Source of the DNA: Corallococcus coralloides DSM 2259
GTDB taxonomy: Bacteria > Myxococcota > Myxococcia > Myxococcales > Myxococcaceae
Reading direction: 5' to 3'
Assembly (NCBI RefSeq): GCF_000255295.1
Contig: NC_017030.1
Location: forward strand, 2,294,001-2,358,000
DNA length: 64,000 bases
Shown: one piece after another, positions 35,498 to 45,218 of the stretch
Layout of the letters: each line of letters starts with the position of its first letter
How positions within the stretch are numbered: the first letter of the stretch is position 1
Translations under genes and position numbers: made by a program
The notes under the pieces: model-generated
Database searches by the model: none
Seen by the model: only the letters and a program-made list of their open reading frames with translations
What the model was told of the DNA's origin: nothing

Positions 35498-35788
35498 CTA
35501 GAACGGGTCCTGCTGCACGCTCTGGACCACCTTGGGCACGAAGCTCTCCGTGCGGTTCAGGTCGTCGAAGCTCGGCTTGGAGCGGTCGAGGAAATAGAAG
35601 GCTTCCGGCTTCTGGATGCGCCCCTCGACCTGGATGGCCTCCAGGCGGATGGTCTTGGCCGGCTTCTTCGTCGCCGAGGCCTGGGGCGCTGGCGTCGCGC
35701 TGCCCGCCGCCTTCTTCGTGGACGCGGAGTCCTCCGCCCAGGACGGACCGGAGACTGCGAAGAGCAGCAGGAAGAGGGCGGGGCGCAT
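35498..35788 (-). CDS. Small secreted GltF-like protein
   Basis: 96 residues: a signal peptide (MRPALFLLLFAVSGPSWA), a Lys/Ala/Thr-rich linker, then a short conserved-looking tail (IRLEAIQVEGRIQKPEAFYF ... FDDLNRTESFVPK). It ends 4 bp before the gltG-like start. Position and size fit the small periplasmic GltF/NfsF component. The mature part is too short for a confident family call. Confidence 0.65.
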   Translation of the reverse strand: MRPALFLLLFAVSGPSWAEDSASTKKAAGSATPAPQASATKKPAKTIRLEAIQVEGRIQKPEAFYFLDRSKPSFDDLNRTESFVPKVVQSVQQDPF

Positions 35789-35803
35789 GGCGGAAGGTCG
35801 TGG

Positions 35804-37156
35804 CTACTGGACGTCGTTGGACACCTTACCCGAGGCGCCCGGCCGCGTGGCAGGGGGCCCGGGGGGCGAGGCGGGGGTCGGGTTTACCTCGGGGGCCTTC
35901 GCGGGGGCGGCGGCTTCGGCGGCCTTCTTCAGGCCCTCCTTGCGCTCGCGCTCGCGGCGGCGGGTCTCCCGGTCGATGCCCTTCTGGGCGTCCTTGAGGT
36001 ACTGCGCGGTGCGCTCGTCGGTGCCGCCCCTGGACTTGTACTGCTCCAGGAAGGACGCGGCCTTCTGGAGGCGCTCCAGGGTGTCCATGCCGGCGGGCTC
36101 CAGGTCCAGGTGGAGCAGGCCCAGGTTGAAGTACACGTCCTTCGCGTCGGGCTGGAGCTGGAGCGTGCGCTCGTACTCGGCCAGGGCGCGGGGGAAGTCG
36201 CCTTCGCCGCGCCAGGCGTTGCCCAGGTTGAGGTGGGCAGCGGCGAAGTCCGGCGCGGCCTTCACCGAGGCCTCCAGCTCCACGCGGGCACCGGCGTAGT
36301 CCTCGCCCTCGTTGAGCAGGGTGCCCAGGTTGTTGCGCGCCTCGGCGAAGTCCGGCCGGAGCGCGATGGCCTGGCGGAAGCGCTCCAGCGCCAGGGGGCG
36401 CTCCTTGAGGCCCAGGTGCACCAGGCCCAGGGCATTGAGCGTGGCCGCGTCCTGCGCGTCGATGGCGAGCGCGTTGCCCAGCACCATGGACGCCAGCTCG
36501 TACTTGCCCTCGCGGGCGTACACCTGCGCGAGCACCTGCATGGCGGGCACGTGCTGCTCGCTGACCTGGAGCGCGCGGCGGGCCTCCGCGACGGCGGCCG
36601 GGTGCTTCTTCTGCAAGAGGAGGTTCAACGCCAGCGCCGTGCGCCGGGCCACCGAGTCCTGCTTCGCCAGTGCCTCGCGCAGCTCCGCCTCCAGCGACGC
36701 CGCGCGGCCCGTGCGCGCCACCAGCCGCACCAGGCAGTCCCACGCGGCCTCCTGGTCCGGGTCCAGCGCCAGCGCCTGGCGGTAGGAGCGCTCCGCGTCC
36801 GGGAAGCGGCCCTGGCGCTCCTGCACGATGCCCAGGTTCGTCCATGCGGGGCCCAGCTTCGGGGACTTCTCCAGCAGGGCCTTGAGCGCGGTCTCCGCGA
36901 TGGTCAGCTCGCCGCGCCGGGCGATCTCCACCGCGCGGGTGAAGTCCTTCTCCGGTCCCGCGAGCGACTTCGCGACCGGCGCCGGTTCCTTCGCCTGGGG
37001 CTTCGCGTCGTCCGGCTTCGGCGACGTGCTGACGGCGGTGACGGGGCCGGCTTCCGGCCCGGTGAGCTTCGAGTCCTTGCGCGTCTCCGGACCGGAGGCG
37101 CAGGCGGACAGCCAGAGCACGAGCCCGGTGAGCGCGAACTTGCGGCCCGCGTTCAT
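35804..37156 (-). CDS. GltE/AglT-like TPR lipoprotein
   Basis: 450 residues from ATG 37156; a longer in-frame extension is rejected because this start overlaps the upstream stop (ATGA) and opens a lipobox (VLWLSAC, Cys19). The body has about eight TPRs, e.g. GPAWTNLGIVQERQGRFPDA, DAATLNALGLVHLGLKERPL and AAAHLNLGNAWRGEGDFPRA. The Pro/Ala-rich C terminus is disordered. AglT/GltE is the outer-membrane-tethered TPR partner of the gliding complex; this is a family member encoded beside mglBA. Confidence 0.8.
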   Translation of the reverse strand: MNAGRKFALTGLVLWLSACASGPETRKDSKLTGPEAGPVTAVSTSPKPDDAKPQAKEPAPVAKSLAGPEKDFTRAVEIARRGELTIAETALKALLEKSPKLGPAWTNLGIVQERQGRFPDAERSYRQALALDPDQEAAWDCLVRLVARTGRAASLEAELREALAKQDSVARRTALALNLLLQKKHPAAVAEARRALQVSEQHVPAMQVLAQVYAREGKYELASMVLGNALAIDAQDAATLNALGLVHLGLKERPLALERFRQAIALRPDFAEARNNLGTLLNEGEDYAGARVELEASVKAAPDFAAAHLNLGNAWRGEGDFPRALAEYERTLQLQPDAKDVYFNLGLLHLDLEPAGMDTLERLQKAASFLEQYKSRGGTDERTAQYLKDAQKGIDRETRRRERERKEGLKKAAEAAAPAKAPEVNPTPASPPGPPATRPGASGKVSNDVQ

Positions 37157-40100
37157 GGCGTGCCCCCTTCCGTGAGCCGGGTCGCCTTGTCCGGGTCGGC
37201 GCGCGCGGGCGCGGGCGGCGTGGCGAGGCTGCCCAGCAGGCCATCCGGATACACCGTGTCCGACGCGAGCGCGCCCCGGGCCTCCTTGAGGACGGGGTAC
37301 TCCTTGGGGCGGAAGCGGTTGAGGGACTCCAGCGTGCGGCGCGTCCACTCGTTGGAGACGCGGTGGTTGCGCGCCTCCTTGAGCGTGGCGGCGTATTTCT
37401 CCACCGCGACGTCCTCCAGGGCCACGGTGCGCTGCGTGAGCATGTCCTGGTACGTCAGCACCGCGTCGTCACCCATGCGCTTCACTTCCGGAGGCACCGG
37501 CGCGTCCAGCAGCGTGGCCGCGAAGCGCTCCCGGACGTAGCCGAGCCGGTAGAACGACGCGAGCGACCACTCCAGCTGCTTGTACGGCAGGACCTTCGTG
37601 TACGCGGCGTCCACCGCCTTCAAGGCTTCGGTCTTCTTGGTGAGGCTCTTCTCCAGCGCCTTGCCGGCGCCGCTGAGCTTCAGCGCGTCGAAGCGCTGGA
37701 CCTCCAGCTCGGCCAGCTGGAAGCGGCTGTAGGCGGCGGCTTCCGCGGCGCGCGGCTGCGTGTCGTGCTTCAGCTTGCGGCGGTCGAACTCGTCGGCGGC
37801 GCTGGTCCAGGCGCGCTGGGCCTCCTTCGTGTTGCCGCGCTTCTTCCACGCGTCGCCCAGGCGGCGCTTCGCGTCCACCACCAGTTCCACCTGGTCCGGC
37901 TTGCTGGCGAACTTGCGGACGAAGGCCTCCAGCGCCTGGATTTCGCCCTTCGTGTCGCCCGACTTCTCCAGGATGCGGGCCGCGCGGTACTGGTTCTCCG
38001 GCGCGTTCTTCGCGTGGGGGTACAGCTCCACGGAGCGCTGGAAGGCCGCCGCGGCCTCCGCGTAGCGCTGCTGGCCTTCGAGCAGCGCCGCCGCGTTGAA
38101 GAGCGCGGCCTCTCGCTCCTCGGCCTTCGGGTAGTCCTTCACCAGCTTCTGGTAGCTGGTGACGGCCTTGTCGAAGTCGTAGGACTTCTGCGCGTTGAGG
38201 GCCACGCGGAACAGCGCGGTGTGCGCCCACGGCGACTTCGGGTAGTCGCGGTAGATGCGCTCGTAGAGCTTCATCGCGGAGTCGAAGCGGCGCAGCTCCT
38301 CGTAGGCCACGGCCGCGTTGTTGAGCGCCTTGTCCGCGAACTCGTGGCGGGGGGCCTCCTCCACCAGCTGGAGGTACTTCTTCGCGGCCTCGTCGTAGCG
38401 CTTCTGCGCGGCCAGCTGGTCCGCCAGGTTGAAGCGGCCGGCGAGCTTGAACTTCATCAGCTCGCGGTACTGCTCGCTGGACGGGTCTACCACCTGCGCG
38501 TTGCTGGCGAGCCGCGCGCTGACCTCCTCCACGCTCTTCCAGTCCTGGTCGATGAGGAAGGACTCGATGATGAGGTTGGTGGCGTAGCCGGCCACGGGGT
38601 TTCGCGGGTACGCCTGCACCACGCGCTCGAAGCGGGGGCGGGCCTGGGCGAAGTCGTCGTGCGTGTAGAAGAGCTCCGCGGCCTGGTACGCGATGCCGGG
38701 CGCGGCCTCTTCCTTCGGCAGCAGCGCGACGTACGTGTCGGACGCCTTCACGAGCGCGGCCTCCGTCGGGGCCAGGGCCACGGGGGCGTGCGCGCTGTCC
38801 TTGGGGCGCTCGCTGGCGCGCAGCGGCTTGCGCTCCGGCACGCGGCCCGCCTTCACGTCCTCGTCCAGCTGCGCCTTCCAGGCGAGCACCGCGTTGTGCG
38901 CGGACACGTCCCGGTAGGTGTTGTCCTGGTTGGAGTCGCGCACGGCCGAGTACTCCTTCGCCGCCGCGCCGTACGCATCCGAGTTGAAGAGGGACTCGGC
39001 GAAGAAGAAGCGCATCGCGTACGCGGTCTTGCTGCGCGGGAAGCGCTCCAGGTACGTGCCGTACGCGCGCGCCGCGGCCGCGTAGGTGGCCTTGGCCTCC
39101 GCTTCCTTGCCCTCCTTCTGGAAGGCCTGCGCCTGCTGGTGCTGGTACGCGGCGGCGGAGTAGAGGCTCTGCTCGGCGAGCGTCTGCGCGTGCGACAGCG
39201 CGTTCGGGTCGTCCTTGTTCTTCTCGTACCAGGCGCCGCCGGGCAGGTAGTCGTTGGCCAGCTTCTCCGACTCGCGCGCGTACAGGTCCATGCGCCGGTC
39301 GCGCTCGTAGGCCTGGACGATGCGCTGCTGCAGGCGGGGCGCGTCCGTGGTGAGCGGGTCGGTGGCCAGCACCTGCTGATACGCGGCGATGGCCTCCGGG
39401 TTGCGGAGCTGGTCGAAGTAGACGTTGCCCAGCCGCCGGTACACCTCCGGCTCATAGGGCCGGCCGCCGCGCTTCGCGAAGAGGTCGCGGGCCTTCGCCA
39501 CGCCGCCCCAGGTCTCATCCGCGAGCGACAGCGCGATGTACTGGAGCGCCTCCGAGCGCAGGTCGCCTTCGTCCGCCTTGCTGCCGGACTGCTGGTGGGA
39601 CTGGTAGTGGTCCAGGAGCAGCAGGAAGCTGTCCACGGACTCCTCGAACCAGTCCATCCGGTAGTACGTCCAGGCCAGCTTGTAGCGGGCCTTGTCGTAG
39701 AACCGGTGCTCCGTGTCGCGCGTGGCGGCGGTGTACGCCTCCGCGGCCTTGCGCAGCGCCTCCGGGTCGGTCTCCTCCTCGAACCAGTACTCGCCGATGC
39801 GCGTCCACGCGTCGGTGGCGAAGCGGCTCTTCGGGTAGCGCGTGGTGAGCTGCTGGTAGGTGGCGAGGCTCTCCTCGTCCTTGTGCTGCTCGTTGAGGCA
39901 GTACGCCAGCAGGTACAGGGAGCCGTCGTTGAGCTTGTAGTCCGGGAAGCGCGCGAGCAGCGTGCGGTACACGCCGATGGACGGCGAGAAGTCCACGTCC
40001 GGCTCCGGCGGCAGGTCCGCCATCGCCTCGTCGGACATCGTGCGCACGCGCTCCGCGTAGTCCTTGCGCGCCAGCTGGTGCTCGTCCGCGGAGCGCTCGT

Positions 40101-40581
40101 AGTACAGCTCCGCCAGCCGGAACATCACGTCCGGCGTGGCGCGAGGCTCGTCCGGGTAGCGGCGCAGGAAGTCCTCGGCCCGGGCGATGGCGTCCAGCCG
40201 CTGCGTGCGCTCCTGGGACTCCAGCGCGGTGAGCGTCTTCTCGTAACCGGTGTTGAGCGCCGAGCGCTTCTGCTGGTAGCGCCGCTCGATGAGCTGCTTC
40301 ACCTCGCGGTGGAAGTCGCGCGACTCCGCCTCGTACGCCTCCAGCGCGCGGCTCACGTCGCGCAGCAGCTTCTCCTGTTCGGGCGTGTGGCCCAGTCCAT
40401 CCAGGTAGCGCGAGGTGTTGGGCGCGGGCGCTGCCGCGGGCGCGGGCCGTGCCTTCGCGGGAGGGGTGGTCGCGGAAGGCGTGGAGGCCTTCTTCGCGGC
40501 CTGGCTGGGAGCCTTGGCCTTCGCGGCGTGAGCGGCCAGCGGCGCCAGTGCAATCAAGAGGGCGAGGGCAGGGCGGCGCAT
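37153..40581 (-). CDS. GltD/AgmU-like large periplasmic TPR protein
   Basis: 1,142 residues with a signal peptide (MRRPALALLIALAPLAAHA). More than a dozen TPR/Sel1-like helical pairs run through the whole protein (YPDEPRATPDVMFRLAELYY, RVGEYWFEEETDPEAL-type and YPKSPWAHTALFRVALNAQK units), with a helical N-terminal stalk. Length is close to AgmU (about 1,200). AgmU/GltD is a periplasmic scaffold moving in helical tracks. Coupling to both neighbours (2-bp and -4-bp spacing) indicates one complex. A paralogue with its own job is as likely as the gliding subunit itself. Confidence 0.8.
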   Translation of the reverse strand: MRRPALALLIALAPLAAHAAKAKAPSQAAKKASTPSATTPPAKARPAPAAAPAPNTSRYLDGLGHTPEQEKLLRDVSRALEAYEAESRDFHREVKQLIERRYQQKRSALNTGYEKTLTALESQERTQRLDAIARAEDFLRRYPDEPRATPDVMFRLAELYYERSADEHQLARKDYAERVRTMSDEAMADLPPEPDVDFSPSIGVYRTLLARFPDYKLNDGSLYLLAYCLNEQHKDEESLATYQQLTTRYPKSRFATDAWTRIGEYWFEEETDPEALRKAAEAYTAATRDTEHRFYDKARYKLAWTYYRMDWFEESVDSFLLLLDHYQSHQQSGSKADEGDLRSEALQYIALSLADETWGGVAKARDLFAKRGGRPYEPEVYRRLGNVYFDQLRNPEAIAAYQQVLATDPLTTDAPRLQQRIVQAYERDRRMDLYARESEKLANDYLPGGAWYEKNKDDPNALSHAQTLAEQSLYSAAAYQHQQAQAFQKEGKEAEAKATYAAAARAYGTYLERFPRSKTAYAMRFFFAESLFNSDAYGAAAKEYSAVRDSNQDNTYRDVSAHNAVLAWKAQLDEDVKAGRVPERKPLRASERPKDSAHAPVALAPTEAALVKASDTYVALLPKEEAAPGIAYQAAELFYTHDDFAQARPRFERVVQAYPRNPVAGYATNLIIESFLIDQDWKSVEEVSARLASNAQVVDPSSEQYRELMKFKLAGRFNLADQLAAQKRYDEAAKKYLQLVEEAPRHEFADKALNNAAVAYEELRRFDSAMKLYERIYRDYPKSPWAHTALFRVALNAQKSYDFDKAVTSYQKLVKDYPKAEEREAALFNAAALLEGQQRYAEAAAAFQRSVELYPHAKNAPENQYRAARILEKSGDTKGEIQALEAFVRKFASKPDQVELVVDAKRRLGDAWKKRGNTKEAQRAWTSAADEFDRRKLKHDTQPRAAEAAAYSRFQLAELEVQRFDALKLSGAGKALEKSLTKKTEALKAVDAAYTKVLPYKQLEWSLASFYRLGYVRERFAATLLDAPVPPEVKRMGDDAVLTYQDMLTQRTVALEDVAVEKYAATLKEARNHRVSNEWTRRTLESLNRFRPKEYPVLKEARGALASDTVYPDGLLGSLATPPAPARADPDKATRLTEGGTP

Positions 40582-40583
40582 GG

Positions 40584-42989
40584 TCAGTCCCCCCCTTCCG
40601 ACGACAGGACGTCCTTGAACTCCAGGTCGAGCGCGCGCAGTGCGTCCGACTTCTCCTTGGCGACCTTCTGGATGTTCGCGGCGTTGTCCTGCGTGCGGCT
40701 GAAGGCCACGTCCACCGTGCCGGTGTCGGCCTTGAGCACCAGGTCGTAGAACTGTTGCCGCACGCGGCGGAAGCTCTCGTAGGCGATGCGGCCCACCAGG
40801 TTGCGCGCGTCCCCGGACGCGGCGGCCACCTCCTGCTCGTAGCCCTGGAGCAGCGCCTGCTCCACGCGCACCTTGTCGCGGATGGACTTCACGCGGTTCT
40901 CCAACCGCGCGCGCAGCGCCACCCGCGCCACCGCCACGCGTCCGCGCAGCGAGTCGATGCGAGTGCGCACCGTGTGCATGCGCAACAGCACGCGGGTGTC
41001 CTCACCGGACAGCCGGCCTTCACCGGCGCGCAGGACGGTGTGCTCCTGCTGGAGCGCGGCGGAGTAGCGGGCGCGGATGGCGGCCTCGCCCTCCAGCGAC
41101 GTGTCCGTGGACTGGCGCTCGCTGGCGAGCCGGGCGCGGGTGCGGTCCAGCTCCGCTTGCAGGTCCTTCAGCGTGGCGATCTCCGCCTGGAGCTGCACCA
41201 GGAACTCGCGCTCCTCGGCGGGGTCCGCCTGCCGCTCGTCGCGCGTGTCCTCCACCCACTTGCGGATGGCGGCGGCGTTGGCGTGCAGGCTCTGGAGCTC
41301 GTAGCCCACGCGGAAGGCCTCGCGGTCCACCAGGTCCACCTTCGCCTGCATGCGGTGGCGGCGCTCCTCCAGCTCCTTGTTGGTGGTGGGCAGCGCCGCG
41401 AAGCGCAGCCGCTGGGCCTCGCGCGCGCCCTGGGCGACGAGCAGCTTCTCGCGCTCGGCGGGCGTCAGCTTCTCCTCCACCAGCGCGGCCTCCGCCTGCA
41501 CCAGGGACTGCTCCACGGCGGTGAGCGCGGTGTCCACGGCCTCCGTGCGGACGTAGCCCTCCTGCAGCTCCGGGAAGGCCTCCAGCCCGCGCGCGTCCAG
41601 CGCCTCCAGGATGCGCTCCGCGATGGCCTTCGCCTCGCCCGCGCCCTGACGGCCGCTGTCCAGGTCGCCCACCATCCGCACCGCGTCCGCGACCTCCTTC
41701 TGCGTGGACGCGTACTTCAGCGCCAGCGGGGGCAAGAGGGTGCTCACGTCCAGCGAGCGCTCGTTGCGCGCCAGCAGGTTGTCGAAGTACGCGACCGGGT
41801 CGTGGTTCACGCGCAGGAGCGCGTCCACCTTGTCGCGCGCGGGCGTGAACATGCGCGCCACGCCGTCATACGTCTCCAGCGCCTCGTCGTACTGGTGCAG
41901 CTTCTGGAGCAGGTGCCCCTGGAGGATGCGCGCCTCGGGGGCGAGCTGCGAGTCCGGCGCGACGAGCAAGAGGATGTCCGTGGCGTTCTTCGCCTGCGTG
42001 AAGTCCTGCTTGCGCACGTACGTCCACGCGACCTCCAGCAGCGACTCCGGGAAGCGCTCGCTCTCGCGCGGAATCTGGCCGTAGTGGTCCAGCGCCTCGT
42101 CGTAGCGGCCCGTCTCGTACATCAGCCGGCCCAACGACAGGAACGCGAGCTCACGGAAGCGCTGGGCCTCCGCCTCCGCGAGGCCGGTGGACACCACGGC
42201 CTCCGGCCCGGTGCCCACGATGCGCTGGAACTGCGCGATGGCGGCCGGGTAGTCCCCGCTCTGCACGCTCAGGACGCCCAGGTGGTAGACGGCCTGCACG
42301 CGGAAGGCGCCGGGCGCCTGCGCCAGCGGGGCGAACAGCGCGCGCGAGCGCTGCTGGTGCTCGTCCGGCGTCAAATCCATGCGCTTGAACGTGCCGCGCG
42401 CGTGCACGTAGGCGATGTCCGGCGCCAGCACTCCGCCCGACAGCTGCCGCGCCTTCTCCACGTACGCGTCGATGCCGTCGAACTGCTGGAGCCTGCCCGC
42501 CACCGCGAGGTAGCGGCTCACGGCCTCCTTGTAGCGCTGCGGCGTCAGGGGCAGCGACAGCACGTCGCGCAGGTACACCCGCGCGCCGATGTCGTTCTTC
42601 TGCTGGAAGAGCGCGTCCGCCAGGTAGAAGACCGCCTCCGGGTAGCGCGGGTGCGCCTTGAACGCCGGGTCGCTCACCAGGTCGTAGAAGAGGACGGACG
42701 CGGCGGCCCAGTCCCCCAGCAGCGAGTACACCTCGCCCTCGGAGAAGCGCTTGAGCTGCGAGTCGGTGCTGCTGGGCTCGGGGCGCTCCGTGAACTGCGT
42801 CTCCACGAAGCGCAGCGACAGCTCCGCGGTGCGCAGCTGCGCCTCCACCGCTTCCACCGACGCCGCGCGCGAGCTCAGCGAGGCGGGCATGGGCGGCAGC
42901 GCGGCGCCCGGATTGGAGGCCTGGGGCGCCGGAGCGGGCGCGGCCCCGAGGGACAGCGCGAGGGCCAGGGCGTGCAGCGTCGCGGTCAC
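40584..42989 (-). CDS. Large secreted TPR and coiled-coil protein
   Basis: 801 residues. The signal peptide is short (TATLHALALALSLGAAPA). The first ~450 residues are TPR-like (YPEAVFYLADALFQQKNDIG, YPAAIAQFQRIVGTGPEAVV). The second half is a long heptad-rich coiled coil (LVQLQAEIATLKDLQAELDR, ALQQEHTVLRAGEGRLSG) that could span much of the periplasm. It is 2 bp from the gltD-like gene. Equivalent by count to M. xanthus MXAN_1923. I do not know a described function. Confidence 0.75.
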   Translation of the reverse strand: MTATLHALALALSLGAAPAPAPQASNPGAALPPMPASLSSRAASVEAVEAQLRTAELSLRFVETQFTERPEPSSTDSQLKRFSEGEVYSLLGDWAAASVLFYDLVSDPAFKAHPRYPEAVFYLADALFQQKNDIGARVYLRDVLSLPLTPQRYKEAVSRYLAVAGRLQQFDGIDAYVEKARQLSGGVLAPDIAYVHARGTFKRMDLTPDEHQQRSRALFAPLAQAPGAFRVQAVYHLGVLSVQSGDYPAAIAQFQRIVGTGPEAVVSTGLAEAEAQRFRELAFLSLGRLMYETGRYDEALDHYGQIPRESERFPESLLEVAWTYVRKQDFTQAKNATDILLLVAPDSQLAPEARILQGHLLQKLHQYDEALETYDGVARMFTPARDKVDALLRVNHDPVAYFDNLLARNERSLDVSTLLPPLALKYASTQKEVADAVRMVGDLDSGRQGAGEAKAIAERILEALDARGLEAFPELQEGYVRTEAVDTALTAVEQSLVQAEAALVEEKLTPAEREKLLVAQGAREAQRLRFAALPTTNKELEERRHRMQAKVDLVDREAFRVGYELQSLHANAAAIRKWVEDTRDERQADPAEEREFLVQLQAEIATLKDLQAELDRTRARLASERQSTDTSLEGEAAIRARYSAALQQEHTVLRAGEGRLSGEDTRVLLRMHTVRTRIDSLRGRVAVARVALRARLENRVKSIRDKVRVEQALLQGYEQEVAAASGDARNLVGRIAYESFRRVRQQFYDLVLKADTGTVDVAFSRTQDNAANIQKVAKEKSDALRALDLEFKDVLSSEGGD

Positions 42990-43001
42990 GGCCTTGCGCT
43001 C

Positions 43002-43808
43002 CTACTTCGGCTCGCTGGAGGTGGTGGCCGGCACGGCGGGCGTCCCCGGAGCGCCTTCCTTCTCCGAGCTGGAGCCGGCGGGCCGGTTCGCGCGCGTGTC
43101 CTTGGCCACTTCGATGTCGTAGCGCACCGCGGGCCGGTCCTTCAGGTCCGTGGTGAGGCCGCCCTTCTCCACGCCCACCACGTTCACAGTGGTGACCTTT
43201 CCGGACTCCGCGTTGAAGGTGTAACTGGATTGCACCTTGAACTTGTAGCCTTCCAGGTAGCTGAACACGCCGTAGCCGCTGCCCCGGTACACGAGGCGCA
43301 CCGCGAGCTGGTGCTGGCCCGGCACGATGCGGCCGTTGAAGACCTCCAGCGCCTGGTGCCGGTTCAGGTCTCCCTGCGTGTCCACCTGGGTGAAGATGGG
43401 CGCGCCGTCCAGCGCGTACACCACCGACTCCAGCTGAAACGCGTTGCCCATCTCGTTCTTGTGCACGAGCACCGCGCGGGCGCCGGTGGACAGCTCGCCG
43501 CCCATCACCGACTCCTGGAGCAGCAGCAGGCGCGCCTTGGAGCGGTAGATCTTCTCCTTCAGGTCGACGACCTGCTCCTCCAGCGTCTTCACGCGGGACG
43601 TGAAGGCCTCATCCGCCGTCTGGTCGCCCGCGGGTGTCTGCGCGGCGGGCGCTTGCGGCGTGCCGGCGGCCGGTGAAGCAGCGGCGGCCGGCGCGGCGGC
43701 GGGAGGCGGGGAAGCAGGGGAGGGGGACGCACCTTGCGCGAACACCGGCCCGGACAGGCCAGCGCTCAGGAGCGCAAGAAGACGGAAGGTGGCGGATGCG
43801 ACGCGCAC
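43002..43808 (-). CDS. Secreted protein with N-terminal Ala/Pro tract and beta domain
   Basis: 268 residues using the GTG at 43808, which opens a good signal peptide (RVASATFRLLALLSAGLSGP); GTG 43844 would add 12 residues. After an Ala/Pro-rich spacer comes a short coiled segment (SRVKTLEEQVVDLKEKIYRS), then a beta-rich domain (QLAVRLVYRGSGYGVFSYLE, GYKFKVQSSYTFNAESGKVT). The last stretch is disordered. First gene of the envelope cluster after mglA (109 bp apart); probably a periplasmic adaptor. Confidence 0.7.
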   Translation of the reverse strand: MRVASATFRLLALLSAGLSGPVFAQGASPSPASPPPAAAPAAAASPAAGTPQAPAAQTPAGDQTADEAFTSRVKTLEEQVVDLKEKIYRSKARLLLLQESVMGGELSTGARAVLVHKNEMGNAFQLESVVYALDGAPIFTQVDTQGDLNRHQALEVFNGRIVPGQHQLAVRLVYRGSGYGVFSYLEGYKFKVQSSYTFNAESGKVTTVNVVGVEKGGLTTDLKDRPAVRYDIEVAKDTRANRPAGSSSEKEGAPGTPAVPATTSSEPK

Positions 43809-43916
43809 GGTACGACCTCGGAAGGCGGCTCTGCCCGACGGCACGAGGTCATACCACCCTTTGCCGGGGGCTGCCCGGTGGGGGCCAGCCCGCCGGGCGG
43901 GGAAGCAGGCGGACTG

Positions 43917-44504
43917 TCAACCGCCCTTGCGCAGCTCGGTGAGGACCAGCTTGGCCACGGCCTTGAGCGTGTCGAACACGCCCACGCCCGTGGGCGCCAC
44001 GGCCTGGTACTCCGGGATGTTCCGCGGGTTGAGCGCCTTGCGCATCTCCTCCACGGTCACCGCGTTGGGCAGGTCGCGCTTGTTGTACTGCACGACGTAC
44101 GGAATCTTGTTCAGGTCGTAGCCCTGCTCCGCCAGGTTGATGCGCAGGTTCTCCAACGACTCCATGTTGGCTTCCATGCGCTCAATCTGGCTGTCGGCGA
44201 CGAACACCACGCCGTCCACGCCCTTGAGGATGAGCTTGCGGCTGGCGTCGTAGAACACCTGGCCGGGCACCGTGTAGAGGTGGAAGCGCGTCTTGAAGCC
44301 GCGGATCTCACCGAGCGACAGCGGGAGGAAGTCGAAGAAGAGCGTGCGGTCCGTCTCCGTGGAGAGGGAGATGAGCTTGCCCTTCGTGTCCGCCGCGGTC
44401 TTGTTGTAGATGTACTGAAGGTTGGTCGTCTTCCCGCAGAGGCCCGGCCCGTAATAGACAATCTTGCAGTTGATTTCGCGGGATGAGTAATTGATGAAGG
44501 ACAT
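43917..44504 (-). CDS. mglA: MglA, Ras-like GTPase of gliding polarity
   Basis: 195 residues, nearly identical as far as I remember to M. xanthus MglA. The P-loop is GPGLCGKTT (19-27). Switch II reads TVPGQ, with Thr78 in place of the usual Asp and Gln82. Arg53 is the intrinsic arginine finger, and the base-recognition motif is NKRD (141-144). GTP-MglA sits at the leading pole and recruits gliding and type IV pilus machinery, in the cytoplasm and at the inner membrane. mglB is 11 bp upstream in the same operon and encodes its GAP. Confidence 0.97.
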   Translation of the reverse strand: MSFINYSSREINCKIVYYGPGLCGKTTNLQYIYNKTAADTKGKLISLSTETDRTLFFDFLPLSLGEIRGFKTRFHLYTVPGQVFYDASRKLILKGVDGVVFVADSQIERMEANMESLENLRINLAEQGYDLNKIPYVVQYNKRDLPNAVTVEEMRKALNPRNIPEYQAVAPTGVGVFDTLKAVAKLVLTELRKGG

Positions 44505-44515
44505 GGCTTCCCGGG

Positions 44516-44995
44516 TTACTCGCTGAAGAGGTTGTCGATATCGTCGTCGGAGATCTCGGCGAACGGCGAACCGGCTCCGGGGCTGTCGGTCTTCTTCACG
44601 AGGCTTTCGAAGATCTTCGTCAGCTCGTCGCTGGCCTTCTTGATGCGCAGGCGCACCAGACCCAGGCTCGTGCGGTTGTCGAAGATGACGACCAGCACCA
44701 CGCGGCTGCCCACGATGGTCATGTAGAGGCTGTCCTTCGCCCCTTCATGGAACTGGTTGGGGAACTCGTTCTCCCCAATGAGCTTCGCGAGTCCGCCCAT
44801 GGCGGCCACGTTGCCTGCCGTCAGCGACGCGAGCGACGTGGTGTCGATGTTCTGCGTCTGGCCGGCCGAGGAGATGAGCTGGCCGTTCTTGTCGACGAGG
44901 AAGACCACCTTCGCGTTCGCGTCCTTGGTGAGCCGGTCGCAAACGGCGTTGATCTTGGTGAACTCCTCTTCGTACATCACCAGTTGCGTGCCCAT
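44516..44995 (-). CDS. mglB: MglB, roadblock-domain GAP of MglA
   Basis: 159 residues, a single Roadblock/LC7 domain ([48 protein letters not shown]-type helix, [20 protein letters not shown]) plus the typical C-terminal extension. The MglB dimer marks the lagging pole and stimulates GTP hydrolysis by MglA. A GAGGAG ribosome binding sequence lies 11 bases before the ATG. Expected to be transcribed with mglA and perhaps the envelope genes beyond. Confidence 0.96.
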   Translation of the reverse strand: MGTQLVMYEEEFTKINAVCDRLTKDANAKVVFLVDKNGQLISSAGQTQNIDTTSLASLTAGNVAAMGGLAKLIGENEFPNQFHEGAKDSLYMTIVGSRVVLVVIFDNRTSLGLVRLRIKKASDELTKIFESLVKKTDSPGAGSPFAEISDDDIDNLFSE

Positions 44996-45179
44996 GGGCG
45001 TATGCGCTCCTCAGCGTTCGCTCGCCCCGCGCACGGCGGCGCTCCGATGTTTCTGGAGTGAATCCCGGAGGTTAGACGAGGCGCTACCGACCGCCGTCAT
45101 GCTTAGCAAAGCAGTTCCACTCCAGCAAGAAGCCAGCCGTGATCCGCGCCGCTTCTTGAAGGAATGACGGGTTCGCGGG

Positions 45180-45208
45180 TTGGGACACCTGCCCCTCTTC
45201 TCTATACT
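45180..45208 (+). promoter_or_regulatory. Sigma-70-like promoter of the barrel/FecR/kinase operon
   Basis: TTGGGA (45180-45185), a 17-base spacer and TATACT (45203-45208). The predicted start of transcription, about 45215, lies inside the longest possible ORF and a few bases before the in-frame TTG at 45219, so either translation starts there on an almost leaderless message or the motif is fortuitous. Confidence 0.5.
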
Positions 45209-45218
45209 CTCCCGGGCC

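Noticed and set aside
37363..40749. Long plus-strand open frame of over 1,100 codons opposite the gltD-like gene
   Set aside because: It is the shadow of the real minus-strand TPR gene. Its Arg/Val/Leu/Gly-only composition, with no recognisable motif, is typical of antisense frames in GC-rich DNA.
40449..43676. Long plus-strand open frame opposite the TPR/coiled-coil and mglA-proximal genes
   Set aside because: Antisense of two well-supported secreted proteins; it crosses their boundaries and contains no domain.
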